NCBI RefSeq assembly: GCF_041902845.1
Contig: NZ_CP159486.1
Span: 2,976,001-3,040,000, forward strand
Reading direction: 5' to 3'
DNA length: 64,000 nucleotides
DNA from: Limibacterium fermenti
GTDB taxonomy: Bacteria > Bacteroidota > Bacteroidia > Bacteroidales > Dysgonomonadaceae
The notes beneath the pieces are model-generated. The model was given only the letters and a program-made list of their open reading frames with translations. It searched no databases and was not told where the DNA came from. Positions within the stretch are counted from its first letter, which is position 1. The number at the start of each line of letters is the position of its first letter. Made by a program: the position numbers and the translations under genes. Below, piece by piece: positions 18,098 to 25,606 of this stretch.

Positions 18098-18136
18098 TCA
18101 TACCTCATACTTCATACCTCATACTTCATAATCATC
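18098..18136. repeat. Heptanucleotide repeat tract at the argE 3' end
   Basis: TACCTCA/TACTTCA alternate with a 7-base period, ending TAATCATC. The tract runs across the argE stop codon at 18112, so the last residues of ArgE (KYEV) and its stop are written in repeat sequence. It belongs to the same 7-base-period family as the tracts at 19171, 20082, 22204 and 53007. Confidence 0.75.
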
Positions 18137-19170
18137 TTTTCGTATCCTTCGATTCCCGCGCGCAATTCGTCGATCAGTACAAACTCATCGGCCTGATGCG
18201 AACGGCTCGATTCGCCCGGTCCCATCTTGACGGCCGGACAAGTCAACCGCATCCAGTCCGAAGTCGTGGGTGAAACATATGTTTCCAATCCCAACTTTTC
18301 AACGCAGCACAGCAACGGATGCCCCGGCGGCGTGGCCGAACTGCGGTTGGTGAGCGAACGCGCCTTCAGCGTACTCTTTACCTTTGGTTGTAGAATCTGC
18401 ATAATCTCCGGATTGGTATAGCAATCAGTGGGGCGGATATCGACCACAAAACGGCACCGGTCGGGCACGACATTGTGTTGCGTACCCGCTTGAATTTGGG
18501 TCACGGACAATTTTACATCGCCCATCACCGGCGATCGTTTTTCGAACCGCGTTGACCGCATCGTTGCAATATCTTCCAACGCGATATAGATGGCGTTCAC
18601 GCCCTCGTCGCGGGCCGCATGACCGCTTATTCCATGCGCCTCGCCGTCGATGACCAGCAATCCGCGCTCGGCGATGGCGGCGCGCATGCCCGTAGGCTCT
18701 CCTACAATCGCACAATCGATCGCAGGAATCGCCTCCGTGACTTTCCGTATACCGTTTACGCCCGAGTTTTCTTCTTCGCACGATAACACCAGCAGCAGAT
18801 TAAAGGGAAGCTGCGTTTTGTAAAAATGTAAAAACGTTTCCAACAGGCACACCCCGCTTGCGCCGGCATCGTTGCTGCCCAATCCGTAGACGTGCGTTTC
18901 GGAGATGGGCGGATTAAACGGATCGAAAGTGTAGCTTGACGCAGGGCGCACAGTATCGAGATGCGAATTCAACATCAGCGTCGGTTTGCCCGCATCGAAA
19001 TGCGGTTGCCGTACCACCAGGTTATGCACGATCTGTTCCGAGGGGATTCCAAAACCGGACAAGTAGCCGCGCAGGTAATCGCTCCGTTCTTTTTCTTCCC
19101 CCGAAAAAGAAGGTATCGACACCAACTTGCGAAGCAATTCGGTTGTTCTTTTTATCGATGAATTATTCAT
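18112..19170 (-). CDS. argE: M20-family N-acylornithine/N-acylcitrulline deacylase (ArgE-like)
   Basis: 352 residues. Zinc-enzyme motifs of the M20 family are all visible: LNSHLDTV (metal His and catalytic Asp), GSNDAGASG (bridging Asp), SCEEENSG (general base Glu and metal Glu), VGEPTG, and SRSHQADEF (C-terminal metal His). It removes the N-acyl group from a late arginine intermediate. Because this genome has the succinylornithine carbamoyltransferase type, the substrate is probably N-succinylcitrulline rather than N-acetylornithine. It follows argB by 98 bases of heptanucleotide repeat, and its own 3' end is invaded by the same repeat family. Start is the ATG at 19170. Confidence 0.88.
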   Translation of the reverse strand: MNNSSIKRTTELLRKLVSIPSFSGEEKERSDYLRGYLSGFGIPSEQIVHNLVVRQPHFDAGKPTLMLNSHLDTVRPASSYTFDPFNPPISETHVYGLGSNDAGASGVCLLETFLHFYKTQLPFNLLLVLSCEEENSGVNGIRKVTEAIPAIDCAIVGEPTGMRAAIAERGLLVIDGEAHGISGHAARDEGVNAIYIALEDIATMRSTRFEKRSPVMGDVKLSVTQIQAGTQHNVVPDRCRFVVDIRPTDCYTNPEIMQILQPKVKSTLKARSLTNRSSATPPGHPLLCCVEKLGLETYVSPTTSDWMRLTCPAVKMGPGESSRSHQADEFVLIDELRAGIEGYEKMIMKYEV

Positions 19171-19268
19171 AAATAAGTCTAATGTCTAATGTCAAAAGTC
19201 TAATGTCATTGGTCAACGGTCGCCAGTCAATGGTCATTCTCTAACCTCTAACCTCTAACCTCCAATCT
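19171..19268. repeat. Heptanucleotide repeat tract between argB and argE
   Basis: GTCTAAT/GTCAAAA/GTCATTG/GTCAACG/GTCGCCA units with a 7-base period, turning into TCTAACC/TCCAATC units. It fills the whole gap between argB and argE. No promoter or terminator recognised within it. Confidence 0.8.
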
Positions 19269-20081
19269 CTATTCTCCCTTGACCAGCCTAGTTCCTTTTC
19301 CGTTTAATAAATTTTTCGCGTGAAGGATAATCACTTCCGACACGCCCTGCTCGATGGATTTGAACGAATTATCCATTTTAGGGATCATACCGTCGGCAAT
19401 CACGCCTGCCGCGCGATATGTCAGATATTCCGGTTTATCGATCGAAGGAATCAGGGTGTTTGCGTCATTCACATCTTTCAGGACCCCTTCCTTTTCAAAA
19501 CAATAATACAGACGTGTCGTATATGTCGAAGAAAGCGCTGTGCCCATCAGGTAAGCGATGGTATCGGCATTCGTATTAAGCAACGAACCCGCCTCATCGT
19601 GCGTAATGGCACAGATCACCGGTGTCAGTCCGCTCTCAAGCAACCGCGCCAGTACTTCCGTTCCGATCCTTTCCGGTTCGGGATCGCCGGCAAAGCCGAA
19701 ATCTATCGGATGAGGAGAGCGTTTCTTGGCCGGGATGATGTTTCCGTCAGCCCCTGACAGTCCGATGGCATTGCATCCGAGTTTCTGTAATAACGCCACG
19801 ATACTTTTGTTGATCCATCCGGCATACACCATCGTCACGATTTTCAAAGTCTCCGCATCGGTAATGCGGCGGCCTTGAAGCATCTTCGGCTCGAGACCCA
19901 GTTGCCGGGACAATTTCGAGGCCATCACCCCTCCCCCGTGAACCAGCAGTTTCCTTCCCGGCAGCTTTTCAAAATCCGACAGGAACGCCTTCAGCGTTTC
20001 GGGATTATCCACCACGTTTCCCCCGATTTTTACGATTGAAACCGCCGGTTTATCCTTTTCCGGTAACATATCCTCTTCCAT
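19269..20081 (-). CDS. argB: N-acylglutamate kinase (ArgB)
   Basis: 270 residues of the amino-acid-kinase fold: SIVKIGGNVVDN (phosphate-binding Lys and Gly pair), LLVHGGGVMASKL, LSGADGNIIPA, NTNADTIAYLMG and GVIADGMIPKM. It phosphorylates N-acetyl- or, as expected here, N-succinyl-glutamate, the second step of arginine synthesis. The genes on either side are argF' and argE, separated by repeat-filled gaps of 50 and 98 bases. The start ATG at 20081 gives a short acidic extension (MEEDMLPEKDK); the Met at residue 5 is an alternative start. Confidence 0.93.
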   Translation of the reverse strand: MEEDMLPEKDKPAVSIVKIGGNVVDNPETLKAFLSDFEKLPGRKLLVHGGGVMASKLSRQLGLEPKMLQGRRITDAETLKIVTMVYAGWINKSIVALLQKLGCNAIGLSGADGNIIPAKKRSPHPIDFGFAGDPEPERIGTEVLARLLESGLTPVICAITHDEAGSLLNTNADTIAYLMGTALSSTYTTRLYYCFEKEGVLKDVNDANTLIPSIDKPEYLTYRAAGVIADGMIPKMDNSFKSIEQGVSEVIILHAKNLLNGKGTRLVKGE

Positions 20082-20131
20082 CCATGTAATTCATAATTCA
20101 TAATTCATAACTCATAATTCATACTTCATCC
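20082..20131. repeat. Heptanucleotide repeat tract between argF' and argB
   Basis: ATAATTC repeated about six times with single changes (ATAACTC, ATACTTC), an exact 7-base period filling the gap between the two genes. Confidence 0.85.
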
Positions 20132-21079
20132 CTATTTCAATATTTCTTTCAGCACCGTTTGCGCCGACACCACACGATTGGCCGCTTCGGGGATAACGAT
20201 CGACTGCGGACTATCGATGACCTCGTCCGTCACGATCATATTGCGCCGGACCGGCAGGCAGTGCATGAAATACGCATGATTCGTCAACGCCATTTTCTGC
20301 GCATCCACCGTCCACGAACGATCGGTCGACAAAATTTTGCCGTAGTTCGGATCCCTGTAGGCAGCCCAGTTTTTGGCATAGATGAAATCGGCCCCTCGAT
20401 AGGCCTTTTCGCGATCGTATTCCACCGTGGCATTACCGACAAACTGCTCGTCGAGTTCATACCCTTCGGGATGGGTAATAACGAACTCATAATCGGTAGC
20501 GTTCATCCACTCGGCAAACGAGTTAGGAACCGCCTGCGGCAGTGCGCGGGGATGAGGCGCCCACGTGAGTACCACTTTCGGCCGGAGAGTCTTCTTGAAT
20601 TCCTCGATCGTGATAAGGTCGGCGAAACTCTGCAACGGATGCCGTGTCGCCGCCTCCATGCTGATGACCGGTTTCCCCGAATAACGGATGAACTGTTCCA
20701 GAACGACTTCGTTATAATCATCGACCTTGTTGTGGAACTGCGCAAAAGAGCGCACGCCGATGATATCGCAATAAGCGCCCATCACGGGAATGGCTTCCAA
20801 CATGTGCTCCGGCTTATCACCATCCATCACTACACCTTTCTCCGTTTCCAACTTCCATGCACCCTGATTGATATCCAGCACAATGACATTCATTCCGAGA
20901 TTCAGCGCCGCTTTTTGCGTGCTCAATCGGGTGCGCAGGCTCGAATTGAAAAATATCATCAATAGGGTTTTGTTTTTTCCCGATTCCTGATCGGCGAAGG
21001 GATTTTCTTTCACATATTTCGCTTTTTCCAAAGCCGTTTTCAGATCGCCGATGTCGTGTACAGAGGTAAACTTCTTCAT
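20132..21079 (-). CDS. argF': N-succinylornithine carbamoyltransferase
   Basis: 315 residues. The carbamoyl-phosphate-binding motif reads SSLRTRL (residues 46-52) and the ornithine-side motif HCLPVRR is present, as in the Bacteroides/Xanthomonas acylornithine branch. The residue that sets acyl specificity is readable: MDGDKPEH places a Pro at exactly position 90, as in the B. fragilis succinylornithine enzyme, where the acetylornithine enzyme has Glu. The reaction carbamoylates N-succinylornithine to N-succinylcitrulline. It overlaps argD by four bases (ATGA), so translation is coupled to the aminotransferase that makes its substrate. This protein gives the best evidence that the window's arginine pathway runs on succinylated intermediates. 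Confidence 0.95.
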   Translation of the reverse strand: MKKFTSVHDIGDLKTALEKAKYVKENPFADQESGKNKTLLMIFFNSSLRTRLSTQKAALNLGMNVIVLDINQGAWKLETEKGVVMDGDKPEHMLEAIPVMGAYCDIIGVRSFAQFHNKVDDYNEVVLEQFIRYSGKPVISMEAATRHPLQSFADLITIEEFKKTLRPKVVLTWAPHPRALPQAVPNSFAEWMNATDYEFVITHPEGYELDEQFVGNATVEYDREKAYRGADFIYAKNWAAYRDPNYGKILSTDRSWTVDAQKMALTNHAYFMHCLPVRRNMIVTDEVIDSPQSIVIPEAANRVVSAQTVLKEILK

Positions 21080-22203
21080 TTGTTCGTATATTTTGTAAAT
21101 TCATGAATAAACATATCGACTTCTTCTTTCGATATCGTCAGCGGCGGAAGCAACCGCATAACATGGTTCTTCGCTCCGCCGGTGAAGATATGCCCTTCAT
21201 AAAGCAGCCGGTCGCGCAGTCCCGCATATTCGGGCTGTAATTCTACGCCGAGCATTAATCCGCGCCCGCGAACCTCTTTGATTCCCTTGCAAGCAGATAG
21301 TTTTTCGAGCAGATAAGCGCCCATTTTCGCTGCGTTTTCGACTAACGATTCGTTTTTTATCACATCCAACACAGCGATAGCGGCAGCGCATGCCAGATGA
21401 TTCCCGCCGAAGGTTGTTCCCAACATTCCCTTCTTCGCTTCAAACGCGGGAGAGATCAATGCCCCGCCAATCGGGAAACCGTTACCCATGCCTTTGGCTG
21501 TCGTAATGATATCGGGACGGATGCCGGCATATTGATGAGCAAAGAACTTACCCGTACGTCCGTAACCGGATTGAATCTCGTCGAGGATAAACACAGCCCC
21601 GTACTTTTTGCAAAGCCTTTCCAGTTGGATGAGAAACTCGTCTTGCGGCACCAAGATACCGGCCACGCCCTGTATGCCTTCGATAATCACCGCCGCCACA
21701 TCGCCCTTTTCCAACTGTCTGGCAACCGCATCGATATCGTTAAGAGGTACGAAAGTCACTTCGTGTTTGCCGTTGAACGGCGACTGAATCGCCGGATTAT
21801 CGGTCACCGCCACGGCACCCGATGTGCGTCCGTGAAAAGCGCCCGAAAAAGCAACCACCCTCTTTTTGTTCGTGTGAAAAGACGCGAGTTTCAGGGCATT
21901 CTCGTTCGCCTCGGCGCCCGAATTGCAAAGGAATAGCCGGTAATCGGAATAACCGCTCGCCTCCCCCAGCCTCTCGGCTACTTCGGACTGCAAACGATTC
22001 AATACCGAATTGGAATAAAAACCGATCTTCTCTACTTGCTGCGAGATAGCCCGCACATATTCCGGATGCGAATGCCCGATGGAGATCACCGCGTGCCCCC
22101 CGTAAAAATCGAGATATTCGGTGCCGGCGGCATCCCATAACCGGCATCCTTCAGCCCGTACCGGCTCGATATTCCATAAAGTATATACGTCGAATAAATT
22201 CAT
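21076..22203 (-). CDS. argD: N-acylornithine aminotransferase
   Basis: 375 residues, class-III PLP aminotransferase. Visible motifs: YLDFYGGHAVISIGHSHPE, FLCNSGAEANENALK, FILDEIQSGYGRTG with the PLP-ring Asp, and the Schiff-base Lys in ITTAKGMGNGFPIG. It converts N-acylglutamate semialdehyde to N-acylornithine with glutamate as donor. Its stop overlaps the argF' start by four bases. Upstream, 170 bases of heptanucleotide and related repeats separate it from argC. The start is the ATG at 22203 (MNLFDVYTLWNIEPV), the usual N-terminus of this family in Bacteroidota. Confidence 0.94.
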   Translation of the reverse strand: MNLFDVYTLWNIEPVRAEGCRLWDAAGTEYLDFYGGHAVISIGHSHPEYVRAISQQVEKIGFYSNSVLNRLQSEVAERLGEASGYSDYRLFLCNSGAEANENALKLASFHTNKKRVVAFSGAFHGRTSGAVAVTDNPAIQSPFNGKHEVTFVPLNDIDAVARQLEKGDVAAVIIEGIQGVAGILVPQDEFLIQLERLCKKYGAVFILDEIQSGYGRTGKFFAHQYAGIRPDIITTAKGMGNGFPIGGALISPAFEAKKGMLGTTFGGNHLACAAAIAVLDVIKNESLVENAAKMGAYLLEKLSACKGIKEVRGRGLMLGVELQPEYAGLRDRLLYEGHIFTGGAKNHVMRLLPPLTISKEEVDMFIHEFTKYTNK

Positions 22204-22373
22204 TTCATTTTTATTTTAATAAGTCGACAGTCTCTGGTCGCCAGTCGCCGGCAGCCGGTCTAAAGTCATCCTTCATAGTCCGTTAGATTTTAGACCTCTG
22301 GCTTTTGACCTTTTGCATTCATCGTTCATAACTCATCATTTGTAATTTATAATTCGTAATTCGTAATTTGTAA
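22204..22373. repeat. Repeat-rich gap between argC and argD
   Basis: 170 bases made largely of 7-base-period units: GTCTCTG/GTCGCCA/GTCGCCG near 22225-22260 and AATTCGT/AATTTGT-type units near 22335-22375. No coding frame. It resembles the other heptanucleotide tracts in the arg region. Confidence 0.7.
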
Positions 22374-23348
22374 TTAAAACCCCGTCCCTTTCAGTTTCAA
22401 TCCGGCGGTTTCGTCCAACCCGAACAGCAGGTTCATATTCTGAACCGCCTGTCCCGATGCTCCTTTCAGCAAATTATCGATAATCGATGTGATATGAATA
22501 TAGCCATTGTGAAACTCCACATGCACGAATCCTTTGTTCGTATTTACCACCTCTTTCAAACTGATCGGTGCATCGGACACAAACACAAAAGGCGAACCAT
22601 TGTAGTATTGCTTGTATAAATCGATAACTTCTTTTTCATCCGCTTTCGCAGTCCATTTCGTATAAACACTCGCGAATATCCCGCGGGGGAAATCACCCCG
22701 CATCGGCACAAACTGAATCGACGGAAGCTCCCGGCTACCGGCTGAAGCCAATGTATGACGTATTTCCTCCAAGTGTTGGTGCGTAAAGGGTTTATAAACG
22801 GATATATTATTATCTCGGTAACTGAAATGCGTAGTTTCGCCGGGCTTCTTCCCCGCCCCGGTCGATCCCGTAATAGCATGCACATGGATATCGTCCCACA
22901 ATACATCGATCGAAGCCAACGGAAGCAATGCCAGCAATATTGACGTGGCGAAGCATCCCGGATTGGCGACATTTTGCGCCGTACGAATCTTCTGTTTATT
23001 CAACTCGCACAAACCGAAAACAAACTCCCGCTCGCCAAAGAACGGATCGTTCCGGAAATCGTTTCCCAAATCGATCACCTTGCACGATACCGGCACATCG
23101 TGCTCTTGCAAAAACGCACGCGACAATCCGTGCCCCAGGCAAAGAAACAACACATCCGGCCGGCCGATGGCATCGGTAAAGCGCAAATCGGTTTCGCCTA
23201 ACAAATCGCGATGTACGTCGCTGACCGCCTGCCCGACGGAAGTCGTGCTCACGACCGACTCTATCGTAACGTCCGGATGGTTAACCAATATACGCAGCAG
23301 TTCTCCCGCCGTGTACCCGGTACCGCCCGCAATACTTGCTCTAATCAT
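22374..23348 (-). CDS. argC: N-acyl-gamma-glutamyl-phosphate reductase
   Basis: 324 residues. An NADP-binding start (IAGGTGYTAGELLRIL) is followed by the catalytic Cys132 in NVANPGCFATS and the HAITGSTGAGKKPGE loop with substrate-binding residues. It reduces the acyl-phosphate made by ArgB to the semialdehyde used by ArgD. It overlaps argG by 8 bases (23341-23348), indicating tight co-translation. Confidence 0.95.
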   Translation of the reverse strand: MIRASIAGGTGYTAGELLRILVNHPDVTIESVVSTTSVGQAVSDVHRDLLGETDLRFTDAIGRPDVLFLCLGHGLSRAFLQEHDVPVSCKVIDLGNDFRNDPFFGEREFVFGLCELNKQKIRTAQNVANPGCFATSILLALLPLASIDVLWDDIHVHAITGSTGAGKKPGETTHFSYRDNNISVYKPFTHQHLEEIRHTLASAGSRELPSIQFVPMRGDFPRGIFASVYTKWTAKADEKEVIDLYKQYYNGSPFVFVSDAPISLKEVVNTNKGFVHVEFHNGYIHITSIIDNLLKGASGQAVQNMNLLFGLDETAGLKLKGTGF

Positions 23349-24540
23349 TATCCTTATGAATCGTATAATATATTTTCAACGGATTAGCCGTTACTTTGGT
23401 GAAACCGACCACATCCTGTCCCGAGAACGATTTGTTACTCTCGCCGTATTCGCCGAACGCCGGATTCATCAGGTCATAGACGCTTTCACATCCCAATACC
23501 GCAAAATGATACGGCCGCAATTCCACTTGTACCTCGCCGGTAACAAATTGCTGCGTATCGTCCAGAAACGTTTCGATATTGCGCATCACGGGCTCCAGAT
23601 ACAATGCTTCGTGCATCAACTGCCCATACCAATTGGAGAGTTGCCCTTTCCAATAAAGCTGTTGTTTGGTAAGGATATGTTTCTCCAACAAATGATGCGC
23701 CTTGATAAGGATAAGCGGAGCGGGAGCTTCGAAAGCCACACGCCCTTTGGTACCAATAATCGTATCGCCCACATGCACATCCCGTCCGATGCCGAATTTG
23801 GAAGCCGTACGGCGTAAAAAATGAATCAATTCCACGGGCGACATTTTTTCCCCATCGAGCGACACGGGTTCTCCTTGCTCGAAACCAATGGTTAGATGCT
23901 TTACGCCTTGTTCGATAACCTGCGAGGGAAATGCTTCCTCCGGAACGACTCCTGATGACTTTAACGTTTCCACGCCTCCCACGCTGGTTCCCCACAAACC
24001 TTGATTGATGGAGTATTTCGATTTTTCCCAAGAGAAGTCAAAGCCTTTTTCTTTGAGATAATCGATTTCCTGTTGCCGAGACAAAGCCAGCTCGCGTATA
24101 GGCGCGAGTATTTTCACCTGCGGAGCCAACACTTCAAACACCAAATCGAACCGCACCTGATCGTTTCCCGCTCCGGTACTGCCGTGTGCGACAAAGTCGG
24201 CGCCGATCTTTTGCACTTCCTTTACAATAGCCATCGCCTGAAAGAAGCGTTCCGAACTTACCGATAGCGGATATGTGTCGTTTTTTAACACATTACCGAA
24301 CAATAAGTATTTAATCCCTTTTTGATAATATTCTTCCACCGCATCGATACTCGTGTGCGAGGCGGCGCCCAACTCTTTCGCGCGCTGTTCGATACGTTTC
24401 AACTCGTCATCGGTAAAACCGCCGGTATTGACAATGACCGTATGCACTTCCAATCCTTTTTCATTCATTAAATACGGCACACAGAACGAGGTATCGAGTC
24501 CGCCGCTGAATGCTAAAACTACTTTCTGTTTCATAATCAC
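23341..24540 (-). CDS. argG: Argininosuccinate synthase
   Basis: 399 residues. The ATP-pyrophosphatase loop VVLAFSGGLDTSFCVPYL is at the N-terminus, and STGAGNDQVRFD and SINQGLWGTSVGG follow in the expected order. It joins citrulline and aspartate to argininosuccinate at the cost of ATP. It overlaps the GNAT gene by one base and argC by eight, so the three form one translational unit behind the Arg-rich leader peptide. Start MIMKQKVVLAF is at 24540; the second Met (residue 3) is an equally good start. Confidence 0.95.
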   Translation of the reverse strand: MIMKQKVVLAFSGGLDTSFCVPYLMNEKGLEVHTVIVNTGGFTDDELKRIEQRAKELGAASHTSIDAVEEYYQKGIKYLLFGNVLKNDTYPLSVSSERFFQAMAIVKEVQKIGADFVAHGSTGAGNDQVRFDLVFEVLAPQVKILAPIRELALSRQQEIDYLKEKGFDFSWEKSKYSINQGLWGTSVGGVETLKSSGVVPEEAFPSQVIEQGVKHLTIGFEQGEPVSLDGEKMSPVELIHFLRRTASKFGIGRDVHVGDTIIGTKGRVAFEAPAPLILIKAHHLLEKHILTKQQLYWKGQLSNWYGQLMHEALYLEPVMRNIETFLDDTQQFVTGEVQVELRPYHFAVLGCESVYDLMNPAFGEYGESNKSFSGQDVVGFTKVTANPLKIYYTIHKDND

Positions 24541-25157
24541 TATTTTTTATACATTTTATTCGGAGTTTTTTTCTTTATAACAGGCTTCACGACCTTTTTA
24601 GCAAAAGAGCTTGCCGCATGTTCATTTTTAACATTCGGATCGAACAATAATCCGGTGCACAAGCACATTTTATAATTGTTACGTTGCAAGATATCAACAT
24701 TACGGCATCCTTGACAACCCTTCCAGAATTCCTCGTCGTCGGTTAACTCGGAAAACGGCACGGGTTTGAATCCGAGTTCCGTATTCATTTTCATCACCGC
24801 TAATCCGGTAGTGATACTAAAGATCTTGGCGTTGGGATATAATTTTCGCGACAAGTCGAAGATCTTCCGTTTAATCTTTTTAGCCATTCCCTGATTACGA
24901 TAATCAGGATGCACGATGAGCCCGGAGTTAGCCACAAATTTTTTATGCCCCCAACTTTCAATATAGGAGAATCCAACCAGTTTATCGCCATCCAACGCAA
25001 TGATCGCCTTTCCGGCCTTCATTTTCTCGGCCACGTATTCCGGGCTCCGTTTGGCGATGCCTGTTCCTCTCGCTTGTGCCGACTCATACATGAGATCGCA
25101 AATAGAAGGAGCAAAATCTATGTGGTTAGCATTTGCCACAAAAATTTCTACATTCAT
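24540..25157 (-). CDS. GNAT-family acyltransferase, probable N-acylglutamate synthase of the arginine pathway
   Basis: 205 residues. The GNAT acyl-CoA-binding loop is seen in VHPDYRNQGMAKKIKRKI (the R/Q-x-x-G-x-A type), preceded by GFSYIESWG and FVANSGLIV. The first committed step of this pathway, acylation of glutamate, has no other candidate in the gene run: argA- and argJ-like genes are absent. The gene's position at the head of the operon, overlapping argG, makes it the natural candidate; I recall genetic evidence for a GNAT beside argG doing this in Bacteroides thetaiotaomicron, but could not check it. The C-terminal part has a Cys cluster (FWKGCQGCRN, KMCLCTGLLF) and a basic tail not typical of GNATs. 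Substrate could be succinyl- or acetyl-CoA. Confidence 0.78.
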   Translation of the reverse strand: MNVEIFVANANHIDFAPSICDLMYESAQARGTGIAKRSPEYVAEKMKAGKAIIALDGDKLVGFSYIESWGHKKFVANSGLIVHPDYRNQGMAKKIKRKIFDLSRKLYPNAKIFSITTGLAVMKMNTELGFKPVPFSELTDDEEFWKGCQGCRNVDILQRNNYKMCLCTGLLFDPNVKNEHAASSFAKKVVKPVIKKKTPNKMYKK

Positions 25158-25214
25158 TTTTTATTCGTAAATATATAATAAGTTAAATATGAAAAGTAAT
25201 TTGAATTGATTGGT

Positions 25215-25275
25215 TGTTGCTTTCGAGCAACATATGAGAAAGGTTATTTTACAAGGTAAGGGATTCCCTGTAAAA
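25215..25275 (-). promoter_or_regulatory. Two hairpins in the arg operon leader
   Basis: Between the leader peptide and the GNAT gene the leader RNA can form TTTTACA/TGTAAAA (ends at 25247 and 25275) with an inner GGGA/TCCC helix, then a perfect 7-bp stem TGTTGCT/AGCAACA (25215-25232) closed by a CGAA loop on the minus strand. The first hairpin begins at the base after the leader stop codon. Neither is followed by a clean U-run, so if this attenuates expression it may act on translation or through Rho rather than as an intrinsic terminator. Confidence 0.5.
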
Positions 25276-25347
25276 TCATCGGAGATAGCGTCGTCGGACA
25301 TTGCCGCCGGCTTTATCAAAACGGATATGTGAGTATATCTTTTTCAT
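25276..25347 (-). CDS. Candidate arginine-rich leader peptide of the arg operon
   Basis: A 23-codon frame starting ATG at 25347 and ending TGA at 25276. It begins MKKIYSHIRFDKAGG and ends with NVRRRYLR. Five of 23 codons are Arg (CGT, CGA, CGA, CGC, CGA), three of them consecutive at codons 18-20, and the frame is directly followed by RNA hairpins and then by the GNAT-argG-argC genes. This is the layout of ribosome-mediated attenuation: scarce charged tRNA-Arg would stall the ribosome on the Arg codons and change downstream folding. The -7 promoter core ends 9 bases before the ATG, so the mRNA would be almost leaderless. Chance composition cannot be excluded without comparison with relatives. 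Confidence 0.6.
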   Translation of the reverse strand: MKKIYSHIRFDKAGGNVRRRYLR

Positions 25348-25355
25348 TGAGATTA

Positions 25356-25363
25356 CAAAAGTA
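25356..25363 (-). promoter_or_regulatory. Promoter core of the arg operon
   Basis: TACTTTTG on the minus strand fits TAnnTTTG. No clear TTTG element lies 19-20 bases upstream. Transcription would begin within a few bases of the leader-peptide ATG. Confidence 0.5.
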
Positions 25364-25477
25364 AACATTATATTTATAACTACGTCACTTTTGGCGCAAA
25401 AAATGATTCCTTTTGAATAAACAGTTATAAAATCGCCTTGTTTTTTGATTTTTTATAAATCATATTGATACTTTCTA

Positions 25478-25547
25478 TTGTGACCTCCGTCTCATTTTTG
25501 TATATTTGCCTATCAATCTATTTAAAATCACTTGACCGATTTTAAAT
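25478..25547 (+). promoter_or_regulatory. Promoter and inverted repeat ahead of the KamA-like gene
   Basis: TTG (25478-25480), a 20-base spacer and TATATTTG (25501-25508) match the Bacteroidales promoter. Just downstream is a perfect 10-bp inverted repeat, ATTTAAAATC (25520-25529) and GATTTTAAAT (25538-25547), with an 8-base spacer. Its position over the start of transcription suits a repressor site or a 5' hairpin. Confidence 0.6.
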
Positions 25548-25606
25548 CCTCTTCGCTTATTTTTAAGCACTTTTTTACTTATCCGACTAAATAACAAATA
25601 ATTACT

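Noticed and set aside
25234..25332. 32-codon plus-strand frame upstream of the KamA-like gene
   Set aside because: No promoter in front of it on that strand; the same DNA is better explained by the arg leader peptide and hairpins on the opposite strand.
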